From assembly GCA_030407315.1 (NCBI GenBank), contig JALQPE010001860.1, forward strand, positions 248,001-312,000: a stretch of DNA of 64,000 nucleotides, in the 5' to 3' direction. Made by a program: the position numbers and the translations under genes. The notes below the pieces were generated by a model that searched no databases, was not told the origin of the DNA, and saw nothing but the letters and a program-made list of their open reading frames with translations. Below, in pieces: positions 30,857 to 41,092 of this stretch (position 1 is the first letter of the stretch; every line of letters begins with the position of its first letter). This DNA is from Asparagopsis taxiformis. Lineage: Eukaryota > Rhodophyta > Florideophyceae > Bonnemaisoniales > Bonnemaisoniaceae.

Positions 30857-33130
30857 ATGGTGGCGACGAAGGTACTGGATGAGGCACTCCGCGGTGGAGA
30901 GCCAGCCCGCCTCCTTGAAGTGCAATGTCAACAACAGCTCAAATCCGCGCAAAATGCAGTGCGAGATGCCGTTGCATCCGCCCCACAATTTCTACAAGAC
31001 ACCAGAACGCGCCACGATAACCTTCTCAATGAGGCTACTTCGTTAGAAACAGAGCTGGAAATGCTCGGCGAATCACTCGATGACATCACAGAGAGTAGTC
31101 GGCAGATGCTTGAGCGTGCCAAGGAAGATGCAAGAAGAAAGGAGGCATTGGACGATCTCGCAATTTCTATTGTTCCCTTTGTGAAGATCGCAGATGCACT
31201 CGAGCAATCAGATGGAATTGTCGATCAGGGTTTTGATAACTTGCAGAAAACACTATCTACTTTAAAAGGCGCTGTTGCCATTGCCCACGATTCAAAATCT
31301 CCACAGCTGCTTCGCATGGTCCGAGAACTTGAAGAAAGAGAAGATGAAGCCACTGCTATGATGAAAGCGCGATATATGGACACATTTGAAGTTCGCCAAA
31401 ACTGTATTGTAGCACGAGGAACAAGTTCTCGGTTTGTTTCGTCGCCAAAAGGAAATGTCGCGACTGCTTCAGCTGCATTAGAGAGGGCTGGATTGCTAAA
31501 CGAAGCAATTGCAGGTTTTGCGTCCGAACTAATACGAAATAATGTGGCTCAAGGTATTGCGAAAGCCCATAGCTTCTATGAGAAGAGAGACGATTCGGGG
31601 GTAATTTTAGAATGGTCTGTGGGTGCAGATGAATCGCCAGAGCTTTTGGAATTCGATATGGATGATATTGAAGATCTATCAGATGCCGAGATTGACGCAA
31701 TGACCGATGTCCTCGATATTTCAAACGCCGTCGCTCGAGCATTGAAGATATTTGACTTGTTGCGAGACAATGTCGTCGGAGAAGATTACAGTAGACAGCT
31801 TGCCTCCGCACTACACTCATGGTTCTCAGAACATGTCTTTCCCCCGGACATAGTGATGTCAAGCGTTCGAGAAATGTATGGAAAGGATAGTGTCCCTCAC
31901 AAAGCGATGCGTTCTCGGGCGATTGCCGCAAGTGCTTCAGCGAAAGTGCTCCAAATGGCTTTGCGAGCTAGGGGCGCTACATCATTTGTCTTCAAACTGG
32001 AGATGGACTCTCTAGAATCAAAGGTTGGATCTGAATGTAGAGCTCAGGCTATACTTGCTGCTCGAACTGCGATTTCATCATTCTCAAATGCGCGCCATGA
32101 CGATTCTGAGATGGTTTCCTGCCCTCTATCGGCCGATCGTTATATCCCTCGGGCACAGAGACCGCCTGAGTACTTTGCGCCATGTCTTGTCACTAAAAGT
32201 GCTCTTATAGTTCATCAGGTCTTCCTAACTGCGCGAAGTGACGCCACCGATGCTCTACAGGGAGGTTCTGCGGGAATCGGAAAATCAATGAATGCTGCAG
32301 CTTTGGAATGTTTGCGCTCATACCGTGAAAATGTACCGTTGCAACACGGTGAAGAGCTCAGGGCTAGCTTGAGATTGAAAGCGCTTTATTACAATGATTG
32401 CATGATGTTTGCACACACTTGTCGGATGTCCGCAGCTTCGCAGCAGTCAAACACGCTTATTGAAGAAGCTGAGAAGCTCGAGGAAGCTGCGAATAAGGCA
32501 ATGATGGTTGTTCGACGAACAGCGGAACAGCGTCTTATTGAAAATCTCAACGCTGCATGTCGTAACGGAGCACTCGGAGCATATGGTGCGCTAACGCGTA
32601 TTCAAAGGGGCTCTGCTCTTTCGGCAGCCTTCAGTGCGATGCGAGAAGTGGTTTCGGTGTTTGTGGATGTGGTTCCGACAGAATTGGCTGAAGTGGCTGG
32701 TGGAAGACTCATTGATATGTACATATCGCGGCTTTGCAATGAAGTAGTGGCGTTGCCTGAAATCAGCGCGGAGGGTTGTGAACAGATCACGGAGATTCTA
32801 GACGAAGCGAACAAGAATGTTGAATATCTGCTAGGTCTTGTGAAGGGAATGGATGTATTGCGAGCTGGTGCACCGCCACCGGAAATTATCAGAAAGGTTC
32901 GACTTGGTTTGCAACGCATGCATGCAATACGGGAAATACTGAATGCTAGAATGGAAGATATCACGATTTCGTTCAGATCAGGGAATTATGAAGGCCTGAT
33001 CAGTAGAGCAGAGGTCGAGCATTTCATCCGAGGAATTTTCGAAGACACACCATTAAGAACCAGTTTTATCCAGGACCTGGATGTGACGCTAAAGGAAGAA
33101 GAGGGGGAGTGGGAAAATAATGATTGGTGA
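30857..33130 (+). CDS. ZW10: ZW10 (RZZ kinetochore / NRZ tethering complex subunit)
   Basis: ZW10 acts in the kinetochore checkpoint (RZZ) and, with NAG/RINT1, in Golgi-to-ER vesicle tethering. The single exon gives 757 residues, the usual size. The N-terminal third is heptad-rich coiled coil (TSLETELEMLGESLDDITES). The middle includes ALKIFDLLRDNVVGEDY, and later YYNDCMMFAHTC, a segment I associate with ZW10. The C-terminus follows the family pattern of a helix, then a small residue, then EVEHFIRGIFEDTPLR, comparable to the ending of ZW10. Another CATCHR protein such as COG4 is the alternative, but the EVxxFIRxxFExTxxR ending and the YNDCMxxAH segment favour ZW10. Confidence 0.78.
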   Translation: MVATKVLDEALRGGEPARLLEVQCQQQLKSAQNAVRDAVASAPQFLQDTRTRHDNLLNEATSLETELEMLGESLDDITESSRQMLERAKEDARRKEALDDLAISIVPFVKIADALEQSDGIVDQGFDNLQKTLSTLKGAVAIAHDSKSPQLLRMVRELEEREDEATAMMKARYMDTFEVRQNCIVARGTSSRFVSSPKGNVATASAALERAGLLNEAIAGFASELIRNNVAQGIAKAHSFYEKRDDSGVILEWSVGADESPELLEFDMDDIEDLSDAEIDAMTDVLDISNAVARALKIFDLLRDNVVGEDYSRQLASALHSWFSEHVFPPDIVMSSVREMYGKDSVPHKAMRSRAIAASASAKVLQMALRARGATSFVFKLEMDSLESKVGSECRAQAILAARTAISSFSNARHDDSEMVSCPLSADRYIPRAQRPPEYFAPCLVTKSALIVHQVFLTARSDATDALQGGSAGIGKSMNAAALECLRSYRENVPLQHGEELRASLRLKALYYNDCMMFAHTCRMSAASQQSNTLIEEAEKLEEAANKAMMVVRRTAEQRLIENLNAACRNGALGAYGALTRIQRGSALSAAFSAMREVVSVFVDVVPTELAEVAGGRLIDMYISRLCNEVVALPEISAEGCEQITEILDEANKNVEYLLGLVKGMDVLRAGAPPPEIIRKVRLGLQRMHAIREILNARMEDITISFRSGNYEGLISRAEVEHFIRGIFEDTPLRTSFIQDLDVTLKEEEGEWENNDW

Positions 33131-33274
33131 GTGGTACCCATTATCTTTTGTACATACATGGTGAGACTATTCTTGCAGTAAGATATAGCATCCGGTGTAA
33201 CAATTTGAATGGATATCTTCTGCTTGTACATGCACATCTGATTGTCCATCGCAAGCCTGGGACGTTAAAACAGT

Positions 33275-34696
33275 TCATCTGTCCTTGTTATTCTTAGCTC
33301 CCGCTCTTGATTGCATAAAGCGATGAATAAATGGTGCGATAACCAAACTGAGTCCCAGCCGAAGAGGTTTGGTGACTTGTGAAAAAGACCACGTGACAAT
33401 CCAGGCCTTTGCAAAACTGCTTGCTCCACCTGCAAATCCAATCTAACACGGGAGCAAAGAAGACGACAAAAGTATTAGTACACACGGCTGTGATAGACAT
33501 CCGGAGACTTGTAATAGAGTTCTAGCCATCCAGACCATCCAAGCTCATAAGATACGACATCATACTCTGAACAACGCAAGCGGGAAAACTATGCCGTAAT
33601 ACGCCGTGTTCATGACGCCATATGCTATCAGACCGGCCAATCCATAAGTTCGTATCTTGTCCCCCAGCTTATTCGACCATTTCACAGTATCCGTAATCCA
33701 ACTATTCGGCACGCGATTACTAGCAGGAGCAAGGAAAAGATGCTCGCATATCTACAATACCACAAATCACAAACACACACAACGTTAGTACAACAAAAAG
33801 AACACAGAGCTAACTTGACAAAACAATGTTCACAAACGTACAAATGCTGCAACCACTGCGCCGACCATTGGTCCAACCCAGAAGATCCAATGTGACGTAA
33901 AATTTCGCGCAGCCAATGCAGGACCAAACGCACGTGCGGGATTGAAAATACCCTTGGTAAACGTCCCTGCGCACGCGAGAACCGCAAATCCAATGTACAA
34001 TGCAGCAAGTTTATTGCCTGTACCACCCTCCTGTTCGGTCGCCACAGCAGTCTGAAACACGACAGCGACAATGATAAACATCGGCATGGCCTCCAGAAAG
34101 AAGGCCTGAACAAGCTCACGCAGCGCTGCATCTGGGGCGATTCCGGGGAACAAAACGGGGACGCCCAAAGCAGCAGTCATGACGGATGCGGCGGTGGAGG
34201 CGGCGAGTTGAATGGGGATGAACACGGCGGCTCGGCGCAAGGGAACTCGATTTGTCACGGCCAGCGCCAAGGTGACAGCGGGGTTCAAATGGGCGCCGCT
34301 GACGGGGATGAAGGAGGCGGCGACGGCGGCAATTATAGCGGCATTATTGAGCGAATTGGAAATTTGATTTCCGGAGGCGGCGGCATTGACGCTGAGGTAG
34401 ACAAAGATGAAGGTGGAGAGGAATTCTGCGAAGAGAACGCGCGCATCGAGATCTGATGTAGAGTTTACTATACCAGGCGTTTGTGCTTCCTCGTCATGGC
34501 AGGGTGGCGAGGATGATGCAGATGTGCGGCTCGGCTGGGTGACGGTTTCTAGAAGATAGGAGGTCTCGGTTTTCGGCTCAAGAGAGCATGTCATGGGTCG
34601 CGGCCTGGTTGGGACGCGGAGACGGCGGGGTGAATAGGAGATTGTTGGATGGCGACGAAGCGTAGACTGCAGGGGCACAACGGGGAGAAAAGCCAT
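33275..34696 (-). CDS. Plastid aquaporin-like protein with extra C-terminal membrane domain (copy A)
   Basis: Three exons on the minus strand, 34696-33842 (285 codons), 33751-33566 (62 codons) and 33442-33275 (55 codons with stop), give 402 residues. The first part is a Ser/Arg-rich, plastid-type leader beginning MAF, followed by a complete MIP channel with both NPA boxes (GAHLNPAVTLAL, GIFNPARAFGPAL) and the conserved Arg after the second. The channel ends in exon 2 as ICEHLFLAP. After a short linker, exons 2 and 3 encode a further domain with YGLAGLIAYGVMNTAYYG and IVTWSFSQVTKPLRLG, then a basic tail. Intron 1 (90 nt, donor gtacgt) and intron 2 (123 nt, donor gtatga) are both phase 0. The fusion is seen in the spliced frame; the domain is of unknown function. 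Confidence 0.82.
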
Positions 34697-35787
34697 TGTG
34701 TTTGGTAACTGAATCAGTTGAACATGCTTGCTGGCACGTTGAATGGATGACGTGATTTCAGATGAGATTGTGTGGTCCACACGATTTGCGGAAAACAAAG
34801 GCCGCTTGCTTTGGACATGAGAAAAGAATATACCACGTTTGAATTATATATTCATAGTATTAAAGTTGATCTCAGCTCAGAAAATTAGCCCAACTCAGAA
34901 GCGAGTTGGCAACACAATCAATACTCGCGCATACAATATGTCCAACCAACCAATTGATCTAGGTCCCTGAATGATTCCTCACCTCTGCAACGCTTCGCCA
35001 TGCCCACTTTGGAAACACATGCAATTCTGCGATGCGTTCCATAAAGCATTTGCGTATTCTGCAGGCAACGCTGCATGCGTGCGCCACGCATTTCGATTTG
35101 CTGGTATGTCTGCCGCCGGTCTATCGCATGCATGAACAAGCTTGCGTGAAATCACACTTTTGGCGTGGTTGCATCACTTGTGTACAACAAATCTGTTATG
35201 AATTGTGCCGATTGCTGCATTGCTGCACCTGAGATGGTATTACGCTTAATACGCGCGAATTACGCGCCGTGTAGCTGATTTGGCTGCTTCATGTCGCCTT
35301 GGTGGGTGGCAATTGTAGGTAAGAGGATGTACCGGAGTGGCACTGCACCGCCTGCAGAGAGAATATGTTTCCGTGCATCGACTATGGAACAGCGGCGGCA
35401 GCACACTTAAGAGGATTACATTACTGTAACATTTTCGCTGTGATGTTTCACACGTATCCAGTGCGCTGCAATAAACGGTTATACTGCGGTGAACGTATGG
35501 TGCTGCACCCCTGATTCAAAGTTGTATGGTGCCATCCAATATAGCTGCTTCAAGTGTCGTTCAGTTCTGCGTCTAGTAGCGTGGCCGTACAAGTGAAAGT
35601 TGAGGATTAACATACGATCTCCAACCGGTCAGAAAGCTGCATGAGATCAATCTCATCTATAGATAATTGACAAAAACGTCGACCTCACTTGTATCTGCCG
35701 TTCAACCTACTACAAAATGTGCAACTTAGCTCAGCTACATACATGAATTATTTCGCAAGTACAGATGCCAAACTACAAAAATCGGCT
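34697..35787. other. Intergenic region between tandem aquaporin genes
   Basis: About 1.1 kb carrying the promoter of copy A and the 3' flank of copy B. Short open frames (34918-35139 minus, 35032-35232 plus) have no recognisable content. No gene is seen. Confidence 0.5.
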
Positions 35788-37134
35788 TCAAGTCTTCTTC
35801 TTCCTAGCCTCTGCTCTCGACTGCAGGACTCGATCAATAAATGGTGCCAAAACTATGGTGAATCCGAAACGAATTGGCTTGGTAACCTGCGAAAGCGACC
35901 AAGTCAACACCCAAGCTTTTGCTAAACTAGCTACTCCGCCCGCCAGTCCGATCTGAGACAGCAACAAAAATGCACAATAATGTTAGAATCAATGTCGAGT
36001 GCAAGTGCTCGCACACGCAGGAGCCCCAGGATCTACATGGCCAGATGAATTGGACTAGCATACTCTGAACAACATGAACGGAAACGCAATTCCGTAGTAG
36101 AAAAAGTCCATCATGCCGTACGCAAGTGCTCCAGCAAGACCAAGAGTCTTCGCTCTTTCTCCTAAATTTGACGACTTACGTAAAACGTTTGCAAGCCAAC
36201 TGTTTGGTTCCCGGTCACCTGCTGGCGCGAGAAACAGATGTTCACAGATCTAGATCATCAGGATCAGTCAGTACACAAACAATACAATCAAAAATGCCGA
36301 CACCATCGCATTGCTACTTACAAATGCGGCAAGAACAGCACCGACCATGGGTCCCAACCAGAAAACCCAATGATGTGAAAAACTAACAGCGGCCAAAGCA
36401 GGTCCGAATGCGCGCGCTGGATTAAAAATGCCCGTCGTAAAAGTGCCTGCACATGCAAGCACTGTCAGGCCGATATATAAAGCGGCGAGCTTGTTACCGA
36501 CGCCGCCCTCCTGCTCCGTTGCCACAGCGGTCTGAAACACGACGGCAACAATAATGAACATCGGCATCAGCTCTGCGAAAAAAGCTCTCAACAATTCGAC
36601 CCTGCCTGCATTGGCGGCGATTGCTGGAAAAACCACCGACACGCCCAGCGCCTTGGTCATGAGCGATGCGGACGCGGCAGCGGCCATCTGCAGCGGGATG
36701 AACGCAATTGCTCTTCGCAGCGGAACGCGATTCGTGACGGCGAGAGCGAGTGTCACAGCGGGGTTTAGATGGGCACCGCTGACGGGGATGAAGGAGGAGG
36801 CCATTGCGGCGATTATGGCGCCATTGTAGAGTGAATTGGAAAGAGGGGTACCGGTAGCAGCGGCGTTGACGCTGAGGTAGACGAAGAGGAAGGTTGAGAG
36901 AAATTCGGCAAAGAGGACGCGTTTGTCCAGATCATGTGTTTTGTTGGCGATGCCTACAGCGGCGGGCGGGGGAGCAGGCGGTTGCGGGGCGGCGTCCGGA
37001 TCGGATGGCGGTTGGGCGCATGCTATGGGCGGGAGTCGATGGGGTCTACGGATTTGGAATCGGACGGGTCGGGGTGCAGTTGTTGCGATTCGATGGCGGA
37101 GAACGTGGAGGGGAGGTGTGGGCGCAAAGGCCAT
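35788..37134 (-). CDS. Plastid aquaporin-like protein with extra C-terminal membrane domain (copy B)
   Basis: Same plan as copy A: exons 37134-36322 (271 codons), 36249-36064 (62 codons) and 35952-35788 (55 codons with stop), 387 residues. The leader again begins MAF (MAFAPTPPLHVLRHRIATTA), followed by a linker rich in Pro and Ala and the MIP channel with GAHLNPAVTLAL and GIFNPARAFGPAL. Exon 2 restarts as ICEHLFLAPAGDREPNSW, and the extra domain reads LGLAGALAYGMMDFFYYG and VLTWSLSQVTKPIRFG. Introns are 72 and 111 nt with donors gtaagt and gtatgc. Intron positions and phases equal those of copy A, and exon 2 is 186 nt in both, so the two arose by duplication of the whole fused gene. Confidence 0.82.
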
Positions 37135-37818
37135 GGTGGATGGTTGTCGGAGAGATGGATGGGAGATGCGATGAGTGAGGACTGTGAGATTTGAATTGTG
37201 ATGGAACGTGTTTTGGGGAAATTTTTTAATGGGATTGCTGTCATGAGGTGAATGCGTATGGAACAATCGCGTATTTTACAGTTGAGTTGTGTATGAAATA
37301 AATTGTCGGGCTGCGAGATCTAAATCTACGCTCATCTTTCGGTGCGGGAATAGCTGCAGCTGTAAACAGTAAGGTGATGCGAGCGATTGCCAGTTGTTAA
37401 GTATCGAAGACTTTGTCAATGGGAAACAGGCCCCTGTCCACCGTACCCCGTTCCACTGTCTACCTATCAACAAAGCGTCTGAAAACAGTCCTACATCTAG
37501 TCCGCTATGCGATTCATTGTTACACGCCTCCGCAAGCAGCATTACGGTGCGCATGGTGTCGATACAGCCGGAAATGTCAAACGGATGGGAAGCAGGCCGA
37601 TGAAACCAATTACAGACTTAACTTGAGCAATTAGACGTTAGAGGTGGTGCGAATGGGGATGGGATATAGACGGGGTTTGTCGGTCGGTGTGTGCGATTAT
37701 GGATTGGATTGGATTGGATATGATGGTCTGGGTTGGGCTAGATGCACTGATTCAAGTAACTTATACTTGCAGTCTCAACCCAGTCCAATTGAATAATTGG
37801 TTGCTGTTAAGTGGGACA
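37135..37818. other. Intergenic region with short pentanucleotide repeat
   Basis: Upstream of aquaporin copy B and downstream of the next minus-strand gene. A run of four ggatt units lies at 37701-37719. A small minus-strand open frame (37276-37554) has no recognised content. No gene is seen. Confidence 0.5.
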
Positions 37819-38487
37819 TCACATGAAGTTAAAGTTCATTTTTGGTATTGGAATATCCATGTTTGCAAGATCAACGCCCAGGTAAGCTACCGATTGCCCC
37901 TGCAGAACGTCTTCCTCAGTAGGAGGCGGATCTTCTGCGAGCGCATTTTCGGCGGGATAGATATCGAATCGTTGATTGTTATCAGGGGTCGTCGGCGTAA
38001 TAGGCGAACAATGCGATTCCTTTTCATTCTTGAGCGCATTATTGAGTGACGCCACCTCGTTCTTCACGGTCATTGAGTACTGAGTGGTAGGCTGCATCGG
38101 GGTGTGCAAGTCTTGCGATGGGGTATACGACTGTAGCGGGGTGAGTGCGTCTGAGAAGGGGATCGTGGCGTCGGGTCGACTTTCAGGCGATGCGAGCATT
38201 ATAGCTCTGTGCGAAGCGACGGGGGTGTGCAACTCGGGCTCGTTGAGCGATGCGGAAGCAGCGTGCATAGCGGCTTGCATCGTAGTGGTAGCATTGGGGT
38301 GGTGCGGGGGCGGTTTGCGTGAAGGCTTCTTCCTTCTCGGACGACTGGATTGCTTGGTGCCCGACTGCGCTGCGCGCAGCTGGGAGGCGTGGACGGGGCA
38401 GCGGCCGCAGCCGGTGACGAGGGTGTTCTGACAAGAAGTGCCGGCGCGTGTTGGGGCGCCACATACGGGGGCGGCCTCCTTGGTCAT
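37819..38487 (-). CDS. Cys/His-motif protein with disordered tail
   Basis: A single exon; the ATG at 38487 gives 222 residues. The frame continues upstream to 38703, but that part is proline/histidine-rich and unlikely to be coding. The N-terminus carries a compact zinc-binding-like motif, CGAPTRAGTSCQN followed by GCGRCPVH, of the C-x9-C-x-C-x2-H kind seen in DUF5763-type and KANL2/INO80D-like proteins. The rest is basic (RPRRKKPSRKPPPH) and then disordered, rich in Ser, Thr and Pro. A basic stretch would fit nuclear import. A DNA- or chromatin-associated factor is possible, but this is inference; the family is not certain. Confidence 0.6.
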   Translation of the reverse strand: MTKEAAPVCGAPTRAGTSCQNTLVTGCGRCPVHASQLRAAQSGTKQSSRPRRKKPSRKPPPHHPNATTTMQAAMHAASASLNEPELHTPVASHRAIMLASPESRPDATIPFSDALTPLQSYTPSQDLHTPMQPTTQYSMTVKNEVASLNNALKNEKESHCSPITPTTPDNNQRFDIYPAENALAEDPPPTEEDVLQGQSVAYLGVDLANMDIPIPKMNFNFM

Positions 38488-40092
38488 TGTTAGTGGATGG
38501 AATGAAATTGAGCGATGGTAAGGGCGGCGGACAGGAGGGTAGTGAATGTCGCAAGATATGGAATGAATGTGGTCCACGTGCAGTGGCGTGAAGGAGTGGA
38601 GCGTCGATGGGTTACGCAAGTGAAAACGTAAGATTGGATGATGTAGAGGGAAAAAGGCTGCTGCCACAGCGCACGTACACAAGACGGGCACAGAAGGGAG
38701 CACAAAGGCGAACGCGATGTATGGATACTCGACTTACTGACCTTACATAGCCTCGAGGTTAGTAGAGTGTGTCTGTACGGCGCAAGTGGCTCAATTCAAA
38801 ATGTTGAAACTTGGTCCACTCGGGTCCGATTTGCCGGGCCATCGCCGATGTGTGAACAATGCTTTGAAATTTTGATTTTCCCGCCACCGCTGTACGATCA
38901 TAAATGGAACGCCCCGTGTCCATTAAATTAATCAAGCAGTCAAAATTGTTGTAATTCACCTTTACATCTTGTTTTCTTTACTTGCTTCCAACATACGTCC
39001 CTGTCCCTGCACTTGTTCTTTTATTACCTCTTTCAACAGCTTTGCACGACAATGCAGCGTCGTCGCCTTCTCTATTCAAACTCTCTTCGGCGCCCGACAC
39101 AACTATACCCCGTCCGCCGTGCCGATATTCTTTCCCCCACTTCGTCATAGCCTAGCTGCGTGCTATTCGCCGATTGCCCTCCACCGTTTGTTGCGCTGCA
39201 TTCGCCGAGCCCGCTGAATTCCTCACTCCAAACAATCTCTCGCCCATTCCAGAATGCCAATCACAATATGTACCTACGTCACATCACAAAGCGTGCCAAT
39301 GCCAAATCTCTTCTCTCGTTTGATTGCCAGCCTCGCGCCGTTTACATAATATCAGCGCTAAACCGCACACAAACAACTTGATCATTCGGTCGCTTTTGAC
39401 GTGTCCTGCCTTGCTGTAACAAACCCGTCGCACTTTTGCGTCATTCACTGGAACGTGGACTCCGTTCATCAAGGCGAAACAAGCACCGGGATCATGTCAT
39501 GTCACATCCACTTCGATCTCGCTACAAGTATGCTAATATTCGCAAGTGCGCGATGCTACACTGGCTGCGCCCAATGTTGTTGGACAAACATCCTAGAGTA
39601 GCAGGGCAAAGATTCGCGCCCGCCGCAGCATCACGAAAGCGCTGCAGCATAACTAGGCAGCTTTCAAAGCTAGCCGCTCGCTCGACCGTGTGTTGGCGCA
39701 CTTTGACCAACCACGCGTTGCCTCGCGCAGCTCAGCTCAGCTTGTGTAAGACTGAATCAAAACACTTGAGATTTCTAATGTATTGCGGCTCGACGATCTT
39801 TAATGGAATACCTGAAAATTACTTATTTTTCGACTGTTACTAATTATGATCTACACGTGTTACGCTTGTGACTGGACAAGCACCGCTATTATAGGCGCGG
39901 CGGATCTGTCGTCTTCCTGCCTTTGCTTCATGGCACCACCGACATTGGCGCACCGCTGCGCAGCTGTCCGTTCTCGCCCAACGCAAACCAATGCACAACC
40001 AATTACTTGAATTCCTACCGCTAATATTCCCATTCACGTCGTCATCTCTCTTCTAACGCAAACAATACGCCTTGTAGGTTACACATCACTCC
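38488..40092. other. Divergent intergenic region
   Basis: About 1.6 kb between the Cys/His-motif gene (minus) and the thioesterase (plus), the longest gap here. A single E2F-like sequence ttttcccgcca sits at 38876-38886. Plus-strand open frames, the longest 135 codons at 39436-39843, have no recognised domain and are taken as noise. No gene is seen. Confidence 0.5.
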
Positions 40093-40929
40093 ATGCTTAA
40101 CATGACAATTGCATCCAACGACGAGCGCGCGCCCCGCCTCTCAACAAACTATTTATTCGTCAGCGCAGTAGCGATCACCTCCAGTGCCTTTGTCTGTCGT
40201 CAACTTGTCCGCTCTAACTATCGTCGAGCTATTGCACCTAGATTCACAGCCTCTAGCACAAACATGTATGGTGGAGGTGACGGCGTCACAGTGCCCGCCA
40301 AAGCCGAACCAACCGCCGCCCTCATTTTCTTGCACGGCCTCGGCGACACCGGCTACGGCTGGGCCTCCGCATTCCCTCTCCCCGCCCTCAAACACGTCAA
40401 GACCATTCTCCCCTCCGCTGACCAGCAGCCAGTTACCCTCAATGCAGGTATGAAAATGCCCAGTTGGTTCGACCTCAAAGGGCTTACAGAAGATGCTCAA
40501 GATGATGAGGCCGGAATTCTCGCTAGTGTGGCCAGGGTGGACAGAATTATCGACGAGCAAATTGCCGAAGGAATTCCTGCTCACAGAATTGTAGTCGGAG
40601 GTTTTAGCCAGGGTGGCGCCGTGGCACTCACCCTAGCACTTCGAACAGAGAGAAGAATGGCTGGAATTGTTGCTCTCAGCTCATGGCTCCCTTTGAGAGC
40701 AACGTATCCAAATGCCGCGAGGGAGGCTGGAAAGGACATCAATATTTTTATGGGACATGGTACTGCAGATCAAGTTATCGTTCATCGCATGGGCGAAATG
40801 AGCGCAACTCTCATGCAAACTTTCGGCCGTAAAATTTCATTCAAGTCGTACCCTGGACTCACACATTCTGCCTCTCCGCCAGAGCTCCTTGACCTAAGGG
40901 ACTTCCTTATCAAAGTCGTACCGGAATAA
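40093..40929 (+). CDS. Acyl-protein thioesterase / lysophospholipase
   Basis: An alpha/beta-hydrolase of 278 residues in the LYPLA (APT1/APT2) family, which removes palmitate from proteins or acyl chains from lysophospholipids. The oxyanion region is LIFLHGLGDTGYGWA; the nucleophile elbow is GFSQGGA near residue 170; the acid residue is in GTADQVI near 222; and the His is in LTHSAS near 256. All are in canonical order. Upstream of the core is a leader of about 70 residues with a weak hydrophobic run (FVSAVAITSSAFVC) and basic residues, which could be an organelle signal or anchor. An internal ATG near 40264 (MYGGGDGVTVP) would give a soluble form of about 220 residues, the usual length. Confidence 0.92.
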   Translation: MLNMTIASNDERAPRLSTNYLFVSAVAITSSAFVCRQLVRSNYRRAIAPRFTASSTNMYGGGDGVTVPAKAEPTAALIFLHGLGDTGYGWASAFPLPALKHVKTILPSADQQPVTLNAGMKMPSWFDLKGLTEDAQDDEAGILASVARVDRIIDEQIAEGIPAHRIVVGGFSQGGAVALTLALRTERRMAGIVALSSWLPLRATYPNAAREAGKDINIFMGHGTADQVIVHRMGEMSATLMQTFGRKISFKSYPGLTHSASPPELLDLRDFLIKVVPE

Positions 40930-41092
40930 GTGCCACCAAGTGAACAACAAAAATTTCATACTATTATGTTTCGGAACTCTGTACAATGATGTACTTTCCT
41001 ATGGACTTTTACAGGGCGCCCAAATAAAGATTGCTTCACTGTAGCGTAGAGTGACAACCATTTAGAAGTCGAGCAGAGCGTGGAATAGTAGA

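Noticed and set aside
37701..37719. ggatt repeat as a telomere-like tract
   Set aside because: Only four units, internal to the window and not followed by a longer array; an ordinary short repeat.
39436..39843. 135-codon plus-strand open frame upstream of the thioesterase
   Set aside because: No ATG-supported start with good content, no domain, and composition unlike neighbouring genes.
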